Assembly: GCA_963677325.2 (NCBI GenBank)
Contig: CAXXGM010000006.1
Coordinates: 62,001 to 126,000 of the forward strand
From: G963677325 sp963677325
Lineage (GTDB): Bacteria; Bacteroidota; Bacteroidia; Bacteroidales; Prolixibacteraceae
Length of the DNA: 64,000 nt
Direction: 5' to 3'
Shown here one piece after another: positions 35,367-45,706 of this stretch. Numbering within the stretch: position 1 is the stretch's first letter; each line of letters starts with the position of its first letter. The notes below the pieces were generated by a model, which saw nothing but the letters and a program-made list of their open reading frames with translations, did no database searches and was not told the origin of the DNA. A program made the position numbers and the translations under genes.

Positions 35367-37724
35367 ATGATAAATCTTAATATAATTATCCGAAGTTTAT
35401 TAAGACAAAAACTGAATACTGGTATTATCATCACCAGCCTTGCAATCGGCATGGCATGTGTAAACCTGATTGCCATGTTTATTCAGCGGGAGCTGAATAC
35501 TGATGGATTCCAAAAGGATGCAGACAGAATTTATGCGGTAAAATGGAATAAAAGTGTTGATGACGAGCAATCATTTATTTGTGGAGTCGGGGCAGCGGAA
35601 TATATGAAGAACAACTATTCTCAGGTTGAAGATTTCTGCCGGATTAATCAAATGCACCCTGAATTTGTACCCAAAATTGTTGCAAATAATGATTCGTACT
35701 TTGATCATCCTATAATTGTTGAGGCTTCTGAGAATTTTTTCATTTTTTTTAGCTATGATCTTTTGACAAAGAATCCCAAAATAGCTCTGGAAGCTAAAAA
35801 TAACATAGTAATTTCAGAAGAATTGGCACATAAGTATTTTGGAACAACTGATGCAGTTGGTAAGGTTATTTATTTAGTAAATAATACACATGATAGAGAA
35901 CCCATGGTGGTATCGGGAATATTCAGAAAACCATTGGACAATTCTCAAATTAAATTCGATATAGTCAGGCTATTGCCTGAAGGTGGAAATATTGGCTGCT
36001 ATATAAAGTTAAAGCAAAGTGCGGACCCAAAGGAGTTGGAAGAAATATTAATGTCCAATAAAAATATACCTGGAATCTTTGGAACTCCTGGATCATATCA
36101 CCTCAAGTCTTTACATGATGAATATTTTACTGAATCAAAATCTTTATGGAGGACATATAGAATCAGCCGGGATAAGAATGATCTCTGGATTGCTATTATG
36201 ATTGGTCTCATCATCATGGGCATTGCCGTAATTAATTATCTGGGATTGCTTAATAATAGCCTTCTTGAAAAAAATAAAGCCTATGCTATTCAGCGGGTTA
36301 ATGGTGGCGCAAAATCCGGATTTGTTTTCAATTTTATGACTGAAAATGTTTTAGTTGTTGGTGTCTCATTATTGTTAAGTTTTTTTATGATGATCTGGTT
36401 TGCCCCATTTTTTAACGGGTTAACCAATACAAGTATAACCCCCGCTTTTGTTTTTCGTCCAAAACAAGTCTTAACCCTCTGTGCAATAGTTCTATTGTTA
36501 ATTATGGTTACATTCCTGTCGGTAAGTTTAAAAATCAAAACAAATATTGACCTAAAGGTATTAAAACCTGGAAATATTCAATTCAGTAAAAAAATTCAAA
36601 ATAAGGCCTTCACTATTTTTCAATTGGCAAGCACAATTATTTTGATCATCACTTCATCTGTTATTATGAAACAGACTCTTTTTATTACTAATAAATCAAT
36701 AGGGATGGATAGAAGTGTGATCGAATTAAAGGTTCGCTTTCCTGAGGGAAGAGGATTACAGGAATTCAAGGAAGAACTTCTTGCTAATCCATCTATCACC
36801 GACGTTTCGACTGCAGATGGCACTCCAATTAATATTCATTTTTCAAGGGTTTTAAAATTCAAAGAGAATGGGGTTGACAAGGAATTCGAAGTGAATTTAC
36901 TTCAGGGAGATGAACATTTCTTCTCCACAGTTGGAATGCAAATCATGGAAGGCGACAATTATTCTGGTAATCCATCAGAAGACAGTTACAAGGTGTTTGT
37001 AAATGAATCATTTGCTCGTTTATTTTCAGGCAAAAATCTCATTGGAACAATTTTACCCGGCCTTCGGCTTATCGATCCGGATACCAGAAAACCCAGAGAA
37101 TTAATAATAGCAGGGATCGTTAAAGATTTTCAATATTCAAGTTTGAAATCAGTCATTGAACCAACCATAATTATCTATAGTGAAACAGGAGGACATTTGC
37201 TGGTTAAACCATCAAATAATCAGATCACACAAGCAAAACAGGCTATTGCAACGTTATGGAAAAAACATAATCCTGATTATCCTTTAGAATCAGAAACGAT
37301 TGGAGATCAGTTTGAACTTCTTCACCGGGAAAACAGGAAGTATCTTAAATTGATCAGCTCCTGCTGTTTCATCAGTATATTTTTATCTATGATTGGATTG
37401 TTCGCCATCTCTTTTCGGAACAGTCAAAACCGTACCAAGGAAATAGGCATCCGAAAGGTGAATGGCGCTAAAATTAATGAAATACTAATCACCTTAAATA
37501 AAGACTTTCTAAAATGGTTAGTTATAGCTTTTGGGATAGCCTGCCCTGCAGCCTGGTATGCTACCCACAAATGGCTTGAGAGTTTTGCATACAAAACCGA
37601 TTTAAGCTGGTGGATCTTTGCTTTAGCAGGTTTAATCACCCTAAGCATTGTATTGCTGACTGTCAGTTGGCAAAGCTGGAAGGCGGCAACAAGAAATCCG
37701 GTGGAGGCACTGCGGTATGAGTAA
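35367..37724 (+). CDS. FtsX/MacB-like ABC permease 1
   Basis: 785 residues in two halves. TM1 is at ~15-37, followed by a MacB-like periplasmic domain and three TMs (~270-292, ~318-342, ~368-388). TM5 (~415-437) precedes a second periplasmic domain, and the last three TMs are at ~665-690, ~708-728 and ~740-762. The C-terminal coupling region NRTKEIGIRKVNGAK is canonical and the protein ends SWQSWKAATRNPVEALRYE. This is the Bacteroidota eight-TM 'ABC transporter permease' type, related to MacB and presumed to pair with the upstream ATPase, adaptor and TolC. It lies 77 bp after the ATPase stop. Substrate unknown. Confidence 0.93.
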   Translation: MINLNIIIRSLLRQKLNTGIIITSLAIGMACVNLIAMFIQRELNTDGFQKDADRIYAVKWNKSVDDEQSFICGVGAAEYMKNNYSQVEDFCRINQMHPEFVPKIVANNDSYFDHPIIVEASENFFIFFSYDLLTKNPKIALEAKNNIVISEELAHKYFGTTDAVGKVIYLVNNTHDREPMVVSGIFRKPLDNSQIKFDIVRLLPEGGNIGCYIKLKQSADPKELEEILMSNKNIPGIFGTPGSYHLKSLHDEYFTESKSLWRTYRISRDKNDLWIAIMIGLIIMGIAVINYLGLLNNSLLEKNKAYAIQRVNGGAKSGFVFNFMTENVLVVGVSLLLSFFMMIWFAPFFNGLTNTSITPAFVFRPKQVLTLCAIVLLLIMVTFLSVSLKIKTNIDLKVLKPGNIQFSKKIQNKAFTIFQLASTIILIITSSVIMKQTLFITNKSIGMDRSVIELKVRFPEGRGLQEFKEELLANPSITDVSTADGTPINIHFSRVLKFKENGVDKEFEVNLLQGDEHFFSTVGMQIMEGDNYSGNPSEDSYKVFVNESFARLFSGKNLIGTILPGLRLIDPDTRKPRELIIAGIVKDFQYSSLKSVIEPTIIIYSETGGHLLVKPSNNQITQAKQAIATLWKKHNPDYPLESETIGDQFELLHRENRKYLKLISSCCFISIFLSMIGLFAISFRNSQNRTKEIGIRKVNGAKINEILITLNKDFLKWLVIAFGIACPAAWYATHKWLESFAYKTDLSWWIFALAGLITLSIVLLTVSWQSWKAATRNPVEALRYE

Positions 37725-37776
37725 CCTTTGCCTTAATTATTTGATTTGTTGTAAACTATAAAAACGAGCAGCATAA

Positions 37777-40185
37777 ATGTTAAGATTTTTTTTCACATTG
37801 GCTTTCAGGAATCTGTTAAGACAGAAGCAAACAACCCTGATTAGTATCATCGGTTTAGTTATTGCATTTTCAGTTATTCTACAGATTAGCAGGTGGTGCT
37901 TATACGAACTAAGTTACGATAAGTTCCAGAGTAAAGCTGGACGAATATACAGGTTCACCATTGATGAAAACTATCCTGAAAATAATTTCCACTGGCATTT
38001 TGCCCGTTGCAGACAACCCTGGCGCAATAAACTCGCTGATTTTCATCCTGAGATTGAAAGCCTTACCGAAATGAGGCCAATGGGACCTGCCACTATAAAA
38101 ACAAATAATGATTTATTTGAAACTGAGAGGTCTTTTGCTGTTGATTCGGCGTTTTTTAATGTTTTCGATTTCCATTTTATTGAAGGGAACTCCACTGCAG
38201 TTATTCCCCCAAATACGGTACTTGTATCTGAAAGTTTTGCCAAAAAGCTTTTCCCAAATCAAGACCCAATGTACAAAGAATTGGAATTGAGTCAGGTAAA
38301 AACGAATGGTTTCGAAAAGCATACCATAACGGGGATTTTTAAAGATCTGCCCGCCACTTCTCATTTTCATGTGGATTTGCTTACCCATTACCATAAAAAG
38401 CCCGTTAAGAAGCCCGTTTATGGGAACGATTTTGCCTTTACTTACATTCTTTTGAAGAAGTGGTCCGATATTGAACAAATCAAAAGCCGGAGTGAACAAT
38501 TCAAAAAAGCCCATGTTCCTGAAGAGCAACAGACTAATTCAACATTTTATTTCACCCCTCTTAAGGATATTCATCTTAAATCGCATATAGAAAGGGAAAT
38601 TGAACCTAATGGAGATATCAGACAGGTAAAGCTTTTTATTTTTATTGGATTAGGCGTACTGTTCATTGCGCTGATCAATTATATCAATTTATCCATTGCA
38701 TCTTTTGAAAGAAGAACTAAATGTTTTTATCTCAACATCACAGTTGGAGCAAAACTAAAACATAATGTCCAATTTCTCCTCACCGAATCATTGATCATCG
38801 CTGTCATTGTGTTCATGATTACAGCGATTCTTTTTCGGCCATTATCGTTATTGCTGATCTCTGCCGGAGTAGTCAAGACAATATCCTATTCATTTAATAT
38901 TGTGACATTGATTGTAAGTTTGGTTTTTCTTGTATTAGTATTGGTGTCTGGCATTTTGCCCATTTTTATATCAAAACTTGGCTCTTCCTCTTTTTTTAAT
39001 CACAATTCTTCAGGCCTCTTGAATAAAAAAACATCCTTTATCAATAATTCTTTACTGGTTTTGCAATTTACACTTTCTATTATTTTCATTATCAACAGCC
39101 TAATAATGAATAAACAAAACAACTTTTTATTTAGTAAGGAATTAGGATATGACAATGAAAATATTGTTATGCTGACCAGGGATTTTTCGACAGAAGAGTC
39201 TCAGGTTATGTTATTGAAAGATGATCTTTTAAAAATTCCTGCTGTTGAAGACATTTCCATGTGTATGGTTCCACCTGGATATTTGGTGAAGGATGCCCGC
39301 GAGATTGAAATTGCCGATATTCCGGAAGGAAATAAAAAACAGTATATTACGATTCTTCCTGTTGACGCGAATTTCTTCTCATTTTTTAATATCCCTTTGA
39401 TTGCCGGAGGTGAAAGGGAATATATTAAGGGGCAACAATACGAGGATTATATTCTTAATGAATCAGCCATAAAAAAGCTTGGTTTCAAGTCTGCCGAAAA
39501 TGCAATAGGAACAAAGTTTAAAGTTGAAGATCTTAACAAATCGGGAATTATAAAAGGAGGAACCATCATAGGAGTGGTAAAAGATTTTAATTTTTCATCA
39601 TTATATAATCCTATTGATCCAGTGATTTTTTATCAAAAACCAATATATCAATTTCGGTATCTTGTGAAATTAATGCCAGGAAATACAGATAAAAATCTTG
39701 CTTCTATAAAACAAGTCTGGGAGAAAATTTTTCCCGATCATCTTTTCAATTACCAGTACCTTGATGATGTATATGGAGAATTTTACAGCAGGGATATCAC
39801 AACCAATAAACTGGTTAGCTGGTTCTCAGTTATTTGCGTTATACTTTCTGCTATTGGACTATGGGGAATTTCACGCATCTCGGTAATTCGTAAAACCAAG
39901 TTGATTGGCATCTGCAAAGTAAATGGCGCCATGAGGTCAGAAGTGATGATCATGCTCAACAAAGATTTTGTAAAGTGGGTAACGATTGCATTTGTGGTAG
40001 CTTGCCCGGTTGCGTGGTATGTTATTCAAAAATGGCTTGAAAACTTTGTCTACAAAACGGAAGTGAGTTGGTGGATTTTTGCCTTGGCTGGTTTATTGGC
40101 ATTGGGCATTGCACTGCTAACGGTGAGTTGGCAAAGCTGGAAGGCAGCGACGAGGAATCCGGTGAAGGCGCTGAGGTATGAATAG
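37777..40185 (+). CDS. FtsX/MacB-like ABC permease 2
   Basis: 802 residues with the same eight-TM, two-periplasmic-domain layout: TM1 ~14-36, central TMs ~285-400, TM5 ~430-450, and final TMs in the last 130 residues. The coupling motif before the penultimate helices is altered: RKTKLIGICKVNGA instead of the (K/R)TKEIGIRKVNGA found in its paralogs. That replaces a conserved glutamate and arginine that face the ATPase. The tail SWQSWKAATRNPVKALRYE is shared with permeases 1, 3, 4 and 7. It lies 52 bp after permease 1. Possibly a subunit with weakened coupling that works as a heterodimer. Confidence 0.92.
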   Translation: MLRFFFTLAFRNLLRQKQTTLISIIGLVIAFSVILQISRWCLYELSYDKFQSKAGRIYRFTIDENYPENNFHWHFARCRQPWRNKLADFHPEIESLTEMRPMGPATIKTNNDLFETERSFAVDSAFFNVFDFHFIEGNSTAVIPPNTVLVSESFAKKLFPNQDPMYKELELSQVKTNGFEKHTITGIFKDLPATSHFHVDLLTHYHKKPVKKPVYGNDFAFTYILLKKWSDIEQIKSRSEQFKKAHVPEEQQTNSTFYFTPLKDIHLKSHIEREIEPNGDIRQVKLFIFIGLGVLFIALINYINLSIASFERRTKCFYLNITVGAKLKHNVQFLLTESLIIAVIVFMITAILFRPLSLLLISAGVVKTISYSFNIVTLIVSLVFLVLVLVSGILPIFISKLGSSSFFNHNSSGLLNKKTSFINNSLLVLQFTLSIIFIINSLIMNKQNNFLFSKELGYDNENIVMLTRDFSTEESQVMLLKDDLLKIPAVEDISMCMVPPGYLVKDAREIEIADIPEGNKKQYITILPVDANFFSFFNIPLIAGGEREYIKGQQYEDYILNESAIKKLGFKSAENAIGTKFKVEDLNKSGIIKGGTIIGVVKDFNFSSLYNPIDPVIFYQKPIYQFRYLVKLMPGNTDKNLASIKQVWEKIFPDHLFNYQYLDDVYGEFYSRDITTNKLVSWFSVICVILSAIGLWGISRISVIRKTKLIGICKVNGAMRSEVMIMLNKDFVKWVTIAFVVACPVAWYVIQKWLENFVYKTEVSWWIFALAGLLALGIALLTVSWQSWKAATRNPVKALRYE

Positions 40186-40236
40186 TCTTGAACTTTGATT
40201 GAATGATTAAATGAAAACTTTGATTAAAAAGATATG

Positions 40237-40283
40237 GATGATTGGGGAGAACGAAGACAGGAGAACGGAGACCGAAGAATGTA
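40237..40283. repeat. Purine-rich repeat between permeases 2 and 3
   Basis: GGGGAGAACGAAGACAGGAG, then AACGGAGACCGAAG: one arm of the GGAGAACGGAGAC family. Just before it, at 40190-40233, the motif GAACTTTGATT(G/A)AATGATTAAATGA is shared with 48427-48462 after permease 5. Confidence 0.6.
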
Positions 40284-40327
40284 AAGCTGGAAAATCGGCT
40301 GATAAAGTAAAATAAATAAACGAACAA

Positions 40328-42742
40328 ATGGCTAATCATTATTTTAAGTACGCAATAAGAAATTTCAAATCGAACAAATGGATATTATTTGGGAGTATTT
40401 CCACCGTGTTTCTCAGTACACTTTGTATATCGCTTCTGTTCACATTTGTCTATGAAGAACTTTCAAAGGATAGTTTTCATGTCAATGACGTACTTTCAAT
40501 TGATAATTTTCACAAACGTGAGAAAGACATATATTTGCTTGTAAATCAGGCTTCCCCAGAAAGTCGACCAAGAGTGATTGAAGCAAAAATTTATTTTGAT
40601 TTCAATTATAAAGATTACCCGGACGTTAAAAATATAACAACGATCAAAAAATATAAAGACGGGGAGATCAGGTTTAAGTATGGAGGATCATCCGCTTCAT
40701 CTGATGGAATTGTTGTCGACAGTACGTTTTTTGAAATATTCGATTTTAAACTGAAAGTTGGAGACCCCCATACGATACTACACGATCCTTTCGCCGCCAT
40801 AATTACCGAAAACTTTGCACAAAAATTATTTGGCAATGAAAATCCGATAGGGAAAGTTGTAAAAATCATAGGGCGAAAGGAAATGACTTATACGATAAGT
40901 GGAATTGCGGAATCGCCTCCGTCCAACAGTTCAATAAGGTTCGATTTTATTTTACCAGATCACGCTCATGATTATAACCGGATGGGAGGTGATTTTATTC
41001 TTGTCAGTAATAATTTTAACAAAAGTGATTTCTCAAATAAAATTAAAGATATAGGAAATAAACATTTTCAGTTTAAAAATAGCAAGACGGATGTTTTGGC
41101 ATTAAAAGATGTTTATCTAAATGGCGGGAATCTCAATTCTAATGGTATTTTTTCAAGCTTCGGAGACAAAAAGAGCAACAATGTTCTGTTTGCGATAATA
41201 GGCATTATATTTCTTATAACGATGTTGAATTTCTCCAACCTTCAGATTATCAATATCAATTCATCCATAAAAAACATTGGCATTTTTAAAATATCAGGAG
41301 CAGATGATAAACATGTACTGCATCAAAAAGCTACTGAAATATTTTTAATTGTCCTGCTTTCTGTTTTTATCATAACCATTGCGTTTATTGTAGTTCTGCC
41401 GTTTTTTAATAGTATAACGGCAGTAGAACTTTCACCTGAGATTTGGCAAATATTTTTATTGAACCTCACTATTCTTGTTTTATTAGTTGCATCAGCAATG
41501 GTTTATCCGGCTATACTGTGTTCACGGATTTCAATTATAGACAGTCTTAAAAATCAGATTTTCTCAAAAAGCAAATTGTCATGGAGAAAAGTGGTAGTTA
41601 TCTCTCAATTTGCACTTTCATTGGGATTGCTGGTTTCATCAATCGTGATTGTAAGACAATTGAATTTAATGCTTAAAAAGGATTTGGGCTTTACCTCCGA
41701 AAATATTATCAGGACACAACTATCTCATGAACCACCTTCTGGCGACAGTAAGGAAAATAATCTGAAGGCCTTTGAGAAAATGCAAAATGATTTTCAATAT
41801 CTAAAAAACGAATTGACTTTAAGCAGTTCTATAGAGAGTTTTTCGCAGGGATTATCGCCCATTGAGCCAACTGAAATGCCACGGAAATTAAAAAGTGCAG
41901 ATAAAGATTTTAAAACAGAAAACACATTGACTGTTAGTCCTGATTATTTACAACTTTTGAATTTAAAACTTGTTGATGGCCGTTTTTTCGAAAGGGGAAA
42001 GGATGAAGTGCAGGGAACCAAAGTCGTTATAAACGAAGCAGCCAAAAAGTATTGGGGAATAAGCGATATTTCAAAAACCAGACTTTTAAATAAAACCTGG
42101 CCACGGGAAAATGGATATGAAATTATTGGAGTTGTAAAAGATTTTAATTACGAACATCTTTCAGTTAAACCCCAACCTTTGGTCATACTTTATTTTGAGA
42201 AAGTTAGGGACCCTTACCTCATAAAATTTAAAAATGGAGCAACACAAACCGGAATACAGTTTGTACAGCAATTATTCAATAAATTAAATCCGGGAGAAAC
42301 ATTCAAATACAATTTCCTATCTGATGATATTGATGCGCTGTACAAAAAGGAGAAGCGACTGAGCAAGATTTATATCCTTTTTACCTTAATTGCCTATGCA
42401 ATCTCTGCAATCGGCTTATTTGCTATTGCACTTTATGATACCCGGAAACGCACCAAAGAAATTGGTGTCCGCAAGGTAAATGGCGCTAAAGTATTTGAAG
42501 TTATGGCATTGCTTAATAAAGACTTCTTGAAATGGGTTGTGATTGCTTTTGTCCTGGCCTGTCCGGTTTCATGGTATGCTATGCACCATTGGCTCGAAAA
42601 CTTCGCATACAAAACCACGTTGAGCTGGTGGATTTTTGCGGTGGCTGGTTTGCTGGCATTGGGAATTGTTTTACTTACAGTTAGTTGGCAAAGCTGGAAA
42701 GCGGCAACAAGGAACCCGGTGGAGGCGCTGAGGTATGAGTAG
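40328..42742 (+). CDS. FtsX/MacB-like ABC permease 3
   Basis: 804 residues, two FtsX/MacB halves: TM1 ~17-40, central helices ~290-400 (NVLFAIIGIIFLITMLNF; FLIVLLSVFIITIAFIVVLPFF; FLLNLTILVLLVASAMVYPAIL), TM5 ~420-443 and three C-terminal helices. The coupling segment is RTKEIGVRKVNGAK; the tail is SWQSWKAATRNPVEALRYE. The last ~90 residues are far more similar to permeases 1, 2, 4 and 7 than the rest of the protein. It follows permease 2 by 142 bp containing purine-rich repeats. Substrate unknown; presumably shares the locus's ATPase(s). Confidence 0.93.
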   Translation: MANHYFKYAIRNFKSNKWILFGSISTVFLSTLCISLLFTFVYEELSKDSFHVNDVLSIDNFHKREKDIYLLVNQASPESRPRVIEAKIYFDFNYKDYPDVKNITTIKKYKDGEIRFKYGGSSASSDGIVVDSTFFEIFDFKLKVGDPHTILHDPFAAIITENFAQKLFGNENPIGKVVKIIGRKEMTYTISGIAESPPSNSSIRFDFILPDHAHDYNRMGGDFILVSNNFNKSDFSNKIKDIGNKHFQFKNSKTDVLALKDVYLNGGNLNSNGIFSSFGDKKSNNVLFAIIGIIFLITMLNFSNLQIININSSIKNIGIFKISGADDKHVLHQKATEIFLIVLLSVFIITIAFIVVLPFFNSITAVELSPEIWQIFLLNLTILVLLVASAMVYPAILCSRISIIDSLKNQIFSKSKLSWRKVVVISQFALSLGLLVSSIVIVRQLNLMLKKDLGFTSENIIRTQLSHEPPSGDSKENNLKAFEKMQNDFQYLKNELTLSSSIESFSQGLSPIEPTEMPRKLKSADKDFKTENTLTVSPDYLQLLNLKLVDGRFFERGKDEVQGTKVVINEAAKKYWGISDISKTRLLNKTWPRENGYEIIGVVKDFNYEHLSVKPQPLVILYFEKVRDPYLIKFKNGATQTGIQFVQQLFNKLNPGETFKYNFLSDDIDALYKKEKRLSKIYILFTLIAYAISAIGLFAIALYDTRKRTKEIGVRKVNGAKVFEVMALLNKDFLKWVVIAFVLACPVSWYAMHHWLENFAYKTTLSWWIFAVAGLLALGIVLLTVSWQSWKAATRNPVEALRYE

Positions 42743-42745
42743 CCG

Positions 42746-42784
42746 TTTACCCCTGACAGGGTTTGGAACCCTGTCAGGGGTAAA
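42746..42784. repeat. 18-bp-stem palindrome (CCCTGACAGGG family)
   Basis: TTTACCCCTGACAGGGTT and its perfect inverse are separated by 3 nt, immediately after the permease 3 stop. On the plus strand it is followed by A's, not T's, so it is a dispersed palindrome that may protect the mRNA 3' end or attenuate transcription rather than a standard terminator. Confidence 0.75.
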
Positions 42785-42838
42785 AAGTTTCAGAACAGAA
42801 GAACAATAATCAATTACGTTACTAAAATAAATTCAAAT

Positions 42839-45238
42839 ATGTACCGCTTTCTCATTGTTTACCTACGAAATATAAGGAATAATCCCAGAATGTTTTTGAT
42901 AAACATTTCCAGTTTTTCAGTTGGAATTGTAGCGGTAATGTTTATATGCCTTTTCGTGGTAAAAGAGTTTCGCGCTGATAAATTTCACAGAAAACATCGG
43001 GATATTTACAGGGTATTAGTGAATCGGACAGATGCTCCAACAAGAATGTCCGACACGTGTTATCCGATGGGTAATTTACTAAAAAACAACCACATAGAAA
43101 TAAGAGATTACACCAGATACATCGACCTCCAATATTATTCGATTAAGGCTGATGAAAAACAATTTGTTAATCAGAAAATTAGTTTTGTCGATGCATCTTT
43201 CTTTAAATTGTTTGATTTCAAACTGGATGCGGGAGATTATGCTCAGCTATTTAAAAATCCAAATACGATAATTATTGATAGGGAAACGGCAAGACGATAT
43301 TTTGGCACAACCGATGTATTGGGTAAAACGATTGAAGCAGAATTAAGGGGAGAGGATAAAAAGATAAATCTATTGATTGTTGGTATTTTGTCTGACTATC
43401 CGGAAGGATCAACGCTGAAACCTCAAATCATTATAGATATAAAAAGTCGGGAAATGAAATATGCCGACAACTATTTTGTTTCATCTCCTCAACTTTTTTT
43501 ATACATCCCCCATTGCACAAATATTCAGCAGCTATCTGAAAATTTAGCCCAAACCTATTACGGCAAATTGAATGAATTAAGATCAACCAAGTATGCAATC
43601 GACAAAAGTCAGTTGAATTTGCAAAAACTTGATGATATGTATTTACATTCATCAAATGTAATGGATGATTTAACCAAAGGCGACTATACTTTATTGTGGA
43701 TATTGATCTGTGTGGGTTTTGTATTGTTAGCCATCACCTTTATAAATTACATCATTCTGAATGTGGGCTTAAGTTTGAAGAATCAGAAGCAAAACCAGAT
43801 CAACCGGGTGCTTGGCGGAAATTCAGGATGGTTAAGAAAAAAATATATAACAGAATCAGTTTTTTATACTACAATTGCGTTCTTTTCGTCACTATTGCTA
43901 CTACCTATTGTTCATAAGGTAATTACTGGTTTTTCAGATTATCGTTACAGCTTATTCTCGAAATCAGATCAGCAAATCCTGATTTCTTTTTTCACGGCCT
44001 TAATTTTATTAGGAATTTTAAGCGGCGCTATCCAATACATTGTTTTAGAATTCAGGAAAGAAGGCAAATCCGGACTGATTAAATCGGGTAGGGACCAAGT
44101 ATTTTTCAAGTATCTGGTTCCTGTTCAGCTATTCGTTTTCATTTCAACCATTATAGCCTTATTTATCATTACCAAACAAATCAAATTCATCAGATCACAA
44201 GACATGGGCTACGATGTGGTAAATACCATAACGGTTGGTGTCAATGATGATAATAACAAAAAACTATTTATACAGGAATTTAGCAATCTCCATTATATCA
44301 ATCACATATCTGTGGGTCATACTCTTTTTACACCAACCGCATATTTAAGTGAGGTTAAAATTGATAGTTCCCTTACTGTGGTTCAATCTCAATGCATTTT
44401 TGGAGATCAAAATTATATTAGTGCATACAGAATAAAACTTCTTGCAGGTTCGAACATAGATGGAGATAAACTACCCCCTGTTGATCAATACTATCCCTAC
44501 CAACAGAAAAATGTACTTGATATTTTGGTTAATGAAGAATTTGTAAAAAAATCAGGATTAAAAAATCCTTTGGGGACAATAATAACAATTGACCATAATG
44601 GGAAAAGCAAAGGCAGAATAACCGGAGTAATAGAAAATGTAAAAAACTTACCTTTTTACCATTCTGTTACACCCATTGTAATTGGTTATGGATTAAGATA
44701 TGGGCCGTCAATTATAGTTTCAGTAAAAGATGGCAGGATGGCGGACTTAAAAAAAGAAGTAGCAACCTTCTTTAAAAGAATAGACAAAGAATCTTATTTT
44801 GGTTATTATACTTATAGTTACGATTTTGAAAGATATTATAAAAAAGAGAATATGTTAATGCACCTGTTGGCTATTTTTTCAGTAATTACTCTTATCATCC
44901 TTATTTTAGGACTAATAGGGATCAGTTTATTTTTAGCTGAGCGAAAGACCAAGGAAATCGGAATCCGCAAAGTCAACGGCGCTAAAATCTCTGAAGTCAT
45001 GGCAATGCTAAACAAAAACTTTATAAAATGGGTTGCGATTGCTTTTGTGATTGCAACACCCATTGCCTGGTACGCGATGCGTAAGTGGCTCGAAAACTTT
45101 GCTTACAAAACAGAACTAAGCTGGTGGATTTTTGCGCTGGCAGGATTTATTGCGTTGGGCATAGCGCTGCTGACGGTAAGCTGGCAAAGCTGGAAGGCGG
45201 CAACGAAGAATCCGGTGGAGGCGCTGAGGTATGAATAA
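42839..45238 (+). CDS. FtsX/MacB-like ABC permease 4
   Basis: 799 residues with the usual layout: TM1 ~18-40 (FLINISSFSVGIVAVMFICLFVV), central helices ~285-400 and TM5 ~420-440. The C-terminal helices start at HLLAIFSVITLIILILGLIGISLF and are followed by RKTKEIGIRKVNGAK. The tail is SWQSWKAATKNPVEALRYE. The final 71 bp of the gene region (45170-45240) recur at 45854-45924, on the other side of the GxxExxY insertion. It follows permease 3 by 96 bp including the long palindrome. Confidence 0.93.
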   Translation: MYRFLIVYLRNIRNNPRMFLINISSFSVGIVAVMFICLFVVKEFRADKFHRKHRDIYRVLVNRTDAPTRMSDTCYPMGNLLKNNHIEIRDYTRYIDLQYYSIKADEKQFVNQKISFVDASFFKLFDFKLDAGDYAQLFKNPNTIIIDRETARRYFGTTDVLGKTIEAELRGEDKKINLLIVGILSDYPEGSTLKPQIIIDIKSREMKYADNYFVSSPQLFLYIPHCTNIQQLSENLAQTYYGKLNELRSTKYAIDKSQLNLQKLDDMYLHSSNVMDDLTKGDYTLLWILICVGFVLLAITFINYIILNVGLSLKNQKQNQINRVLGGNSGWLRKKYITESVFYTTIAFFSSLLLLPIVHKVITGFSDYRYSLFSKSDQQILISFFTALILLGILSGAIQYIVLEFRKEGKSGLIKSGRDQVFFKYLVPVQLFVFISTIIALFIITKQIKFIRSQDMGYDVVNTITVGVNDDNNKKLFIQEFSNLHYINHISVGHTLFTPTAYLSEVKIDSSLTVVQSQCIFGDQNYISAYRIKLLAGSNIDGDKLPPVDQYYPYQQKNVLDILVNEEFVKKSGLKNPLGTIITIDHNGKSKGRITGVIENVKNLPFYHSVTPIVIGYGLRYGPSIIVSVKDGRMADLKKEVATFFKRIDKESYFGYYTYSYDFERYYKKENMLMHLLAIFSVITLIILILGLIGISLFLAERKTKEIGIRKVNGAKISEVMAMLNKNFIKWVAIAFVIATPIAWYAMRKWLENFAYKTELSWWIFALAGFIALGIALLTVSWQSWKAATKNPVEALRYE

Positions 45239-45240
45239 TA

Positions 45241-45300
45241 GTCTGAATAAGTGTCTGAATCAGGATTGACAGGATGAAAGGATTGACAGGATCGAAAAAA
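45241..45300. repeat. Left arm (TGTCTGAATCAGGATTGACAGGAT family) beside the GxxExxY gene
   Basis: GTCTGAATAAGTGTCTGAATC followed by AGGATTGACAGGAT units repeated twice. The same motifs, then their reverse complement (ATCCTGA..ATCCTGATTCTGA), lie on the other side of the gene at 45706-45855. Confidence 0.75.
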
Positions 45301-45328
45301 ATTAAAAGGAAGCTAAAATTCAATAACA

Positions 45329-45706
45329 ATGGACAAAAAAATTGATGATGATTTGACTTATAAAATCATAGGATGTGCAATGAAAGTTCACAATACTTTG
45401 GGTAATGGATTTCAGGAGGTGATCTACCAAAGGTGCCTGGCTATGGATTTGGAAAATGTAGGACTTGAATTTTTACGGGAGCAGGAAATGCCCATCTATT
45501 ATGAAAATATTCAGGTAGGCACCCGAAGAGCTGACTTTATTGTTGAAGGTAAAGTGATGGTTGAATTAAAAGCATTGATCAAATTGGAAGATGTTCATCT
45601 TGCCCAGTCATTAAATTATTTGACGGCTTATCAGATTGAAAAAGGATTGCTTTTGAATTTTGGTTCAACGAGCCTTGAAGTAAAAAGATTGTTCAGGAAG
45701 CATTAA
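45329..45706 (+). CDS. GxxExxY protein (PDDEXK_3 family)
   Basis: The 125 residues match the GxxExxY family: VHNTLGNGFQEVIYQRCLAMDLE near residue 17, where the motif reads GFQEVIY. An EIPIYY-like strand (EMPIYYENIQVGTRRADFIVEGKVMVELKAL) has the D(F)IV..VELKA arrangement of PD-(D/E)XK nucleases, followed by LAQSLNYLTAYQIEKGLLLNFG. The biochemical function is unproven; nuclease-like activity is inferred from the fold. It is an orphan gene between permeases 4 and 5, embedded in CTGAATCAGGAT-type repeats and flanked by copies of a permease 3' end. Confidence 0.9.
   Translation: MDKKIDDDLTYKIIGCAMKVHNTLGNGFQEVIYQRCLAMDLENVGLEFLREQEMPIYYENIQVGTRRADFIVEGKVMVELKALIKLEDVHLAQSLNYLTAYQIEKGLLLNFGSTSLEVKRLFRKH

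Noticed and set aside
42746..42784. Long hairpin as Rho-independent terminator after permease 3
   Set aside because: Stem is strong but no T-run follows on the plus strand; the sequence belongs to a dispersed palindrome family.
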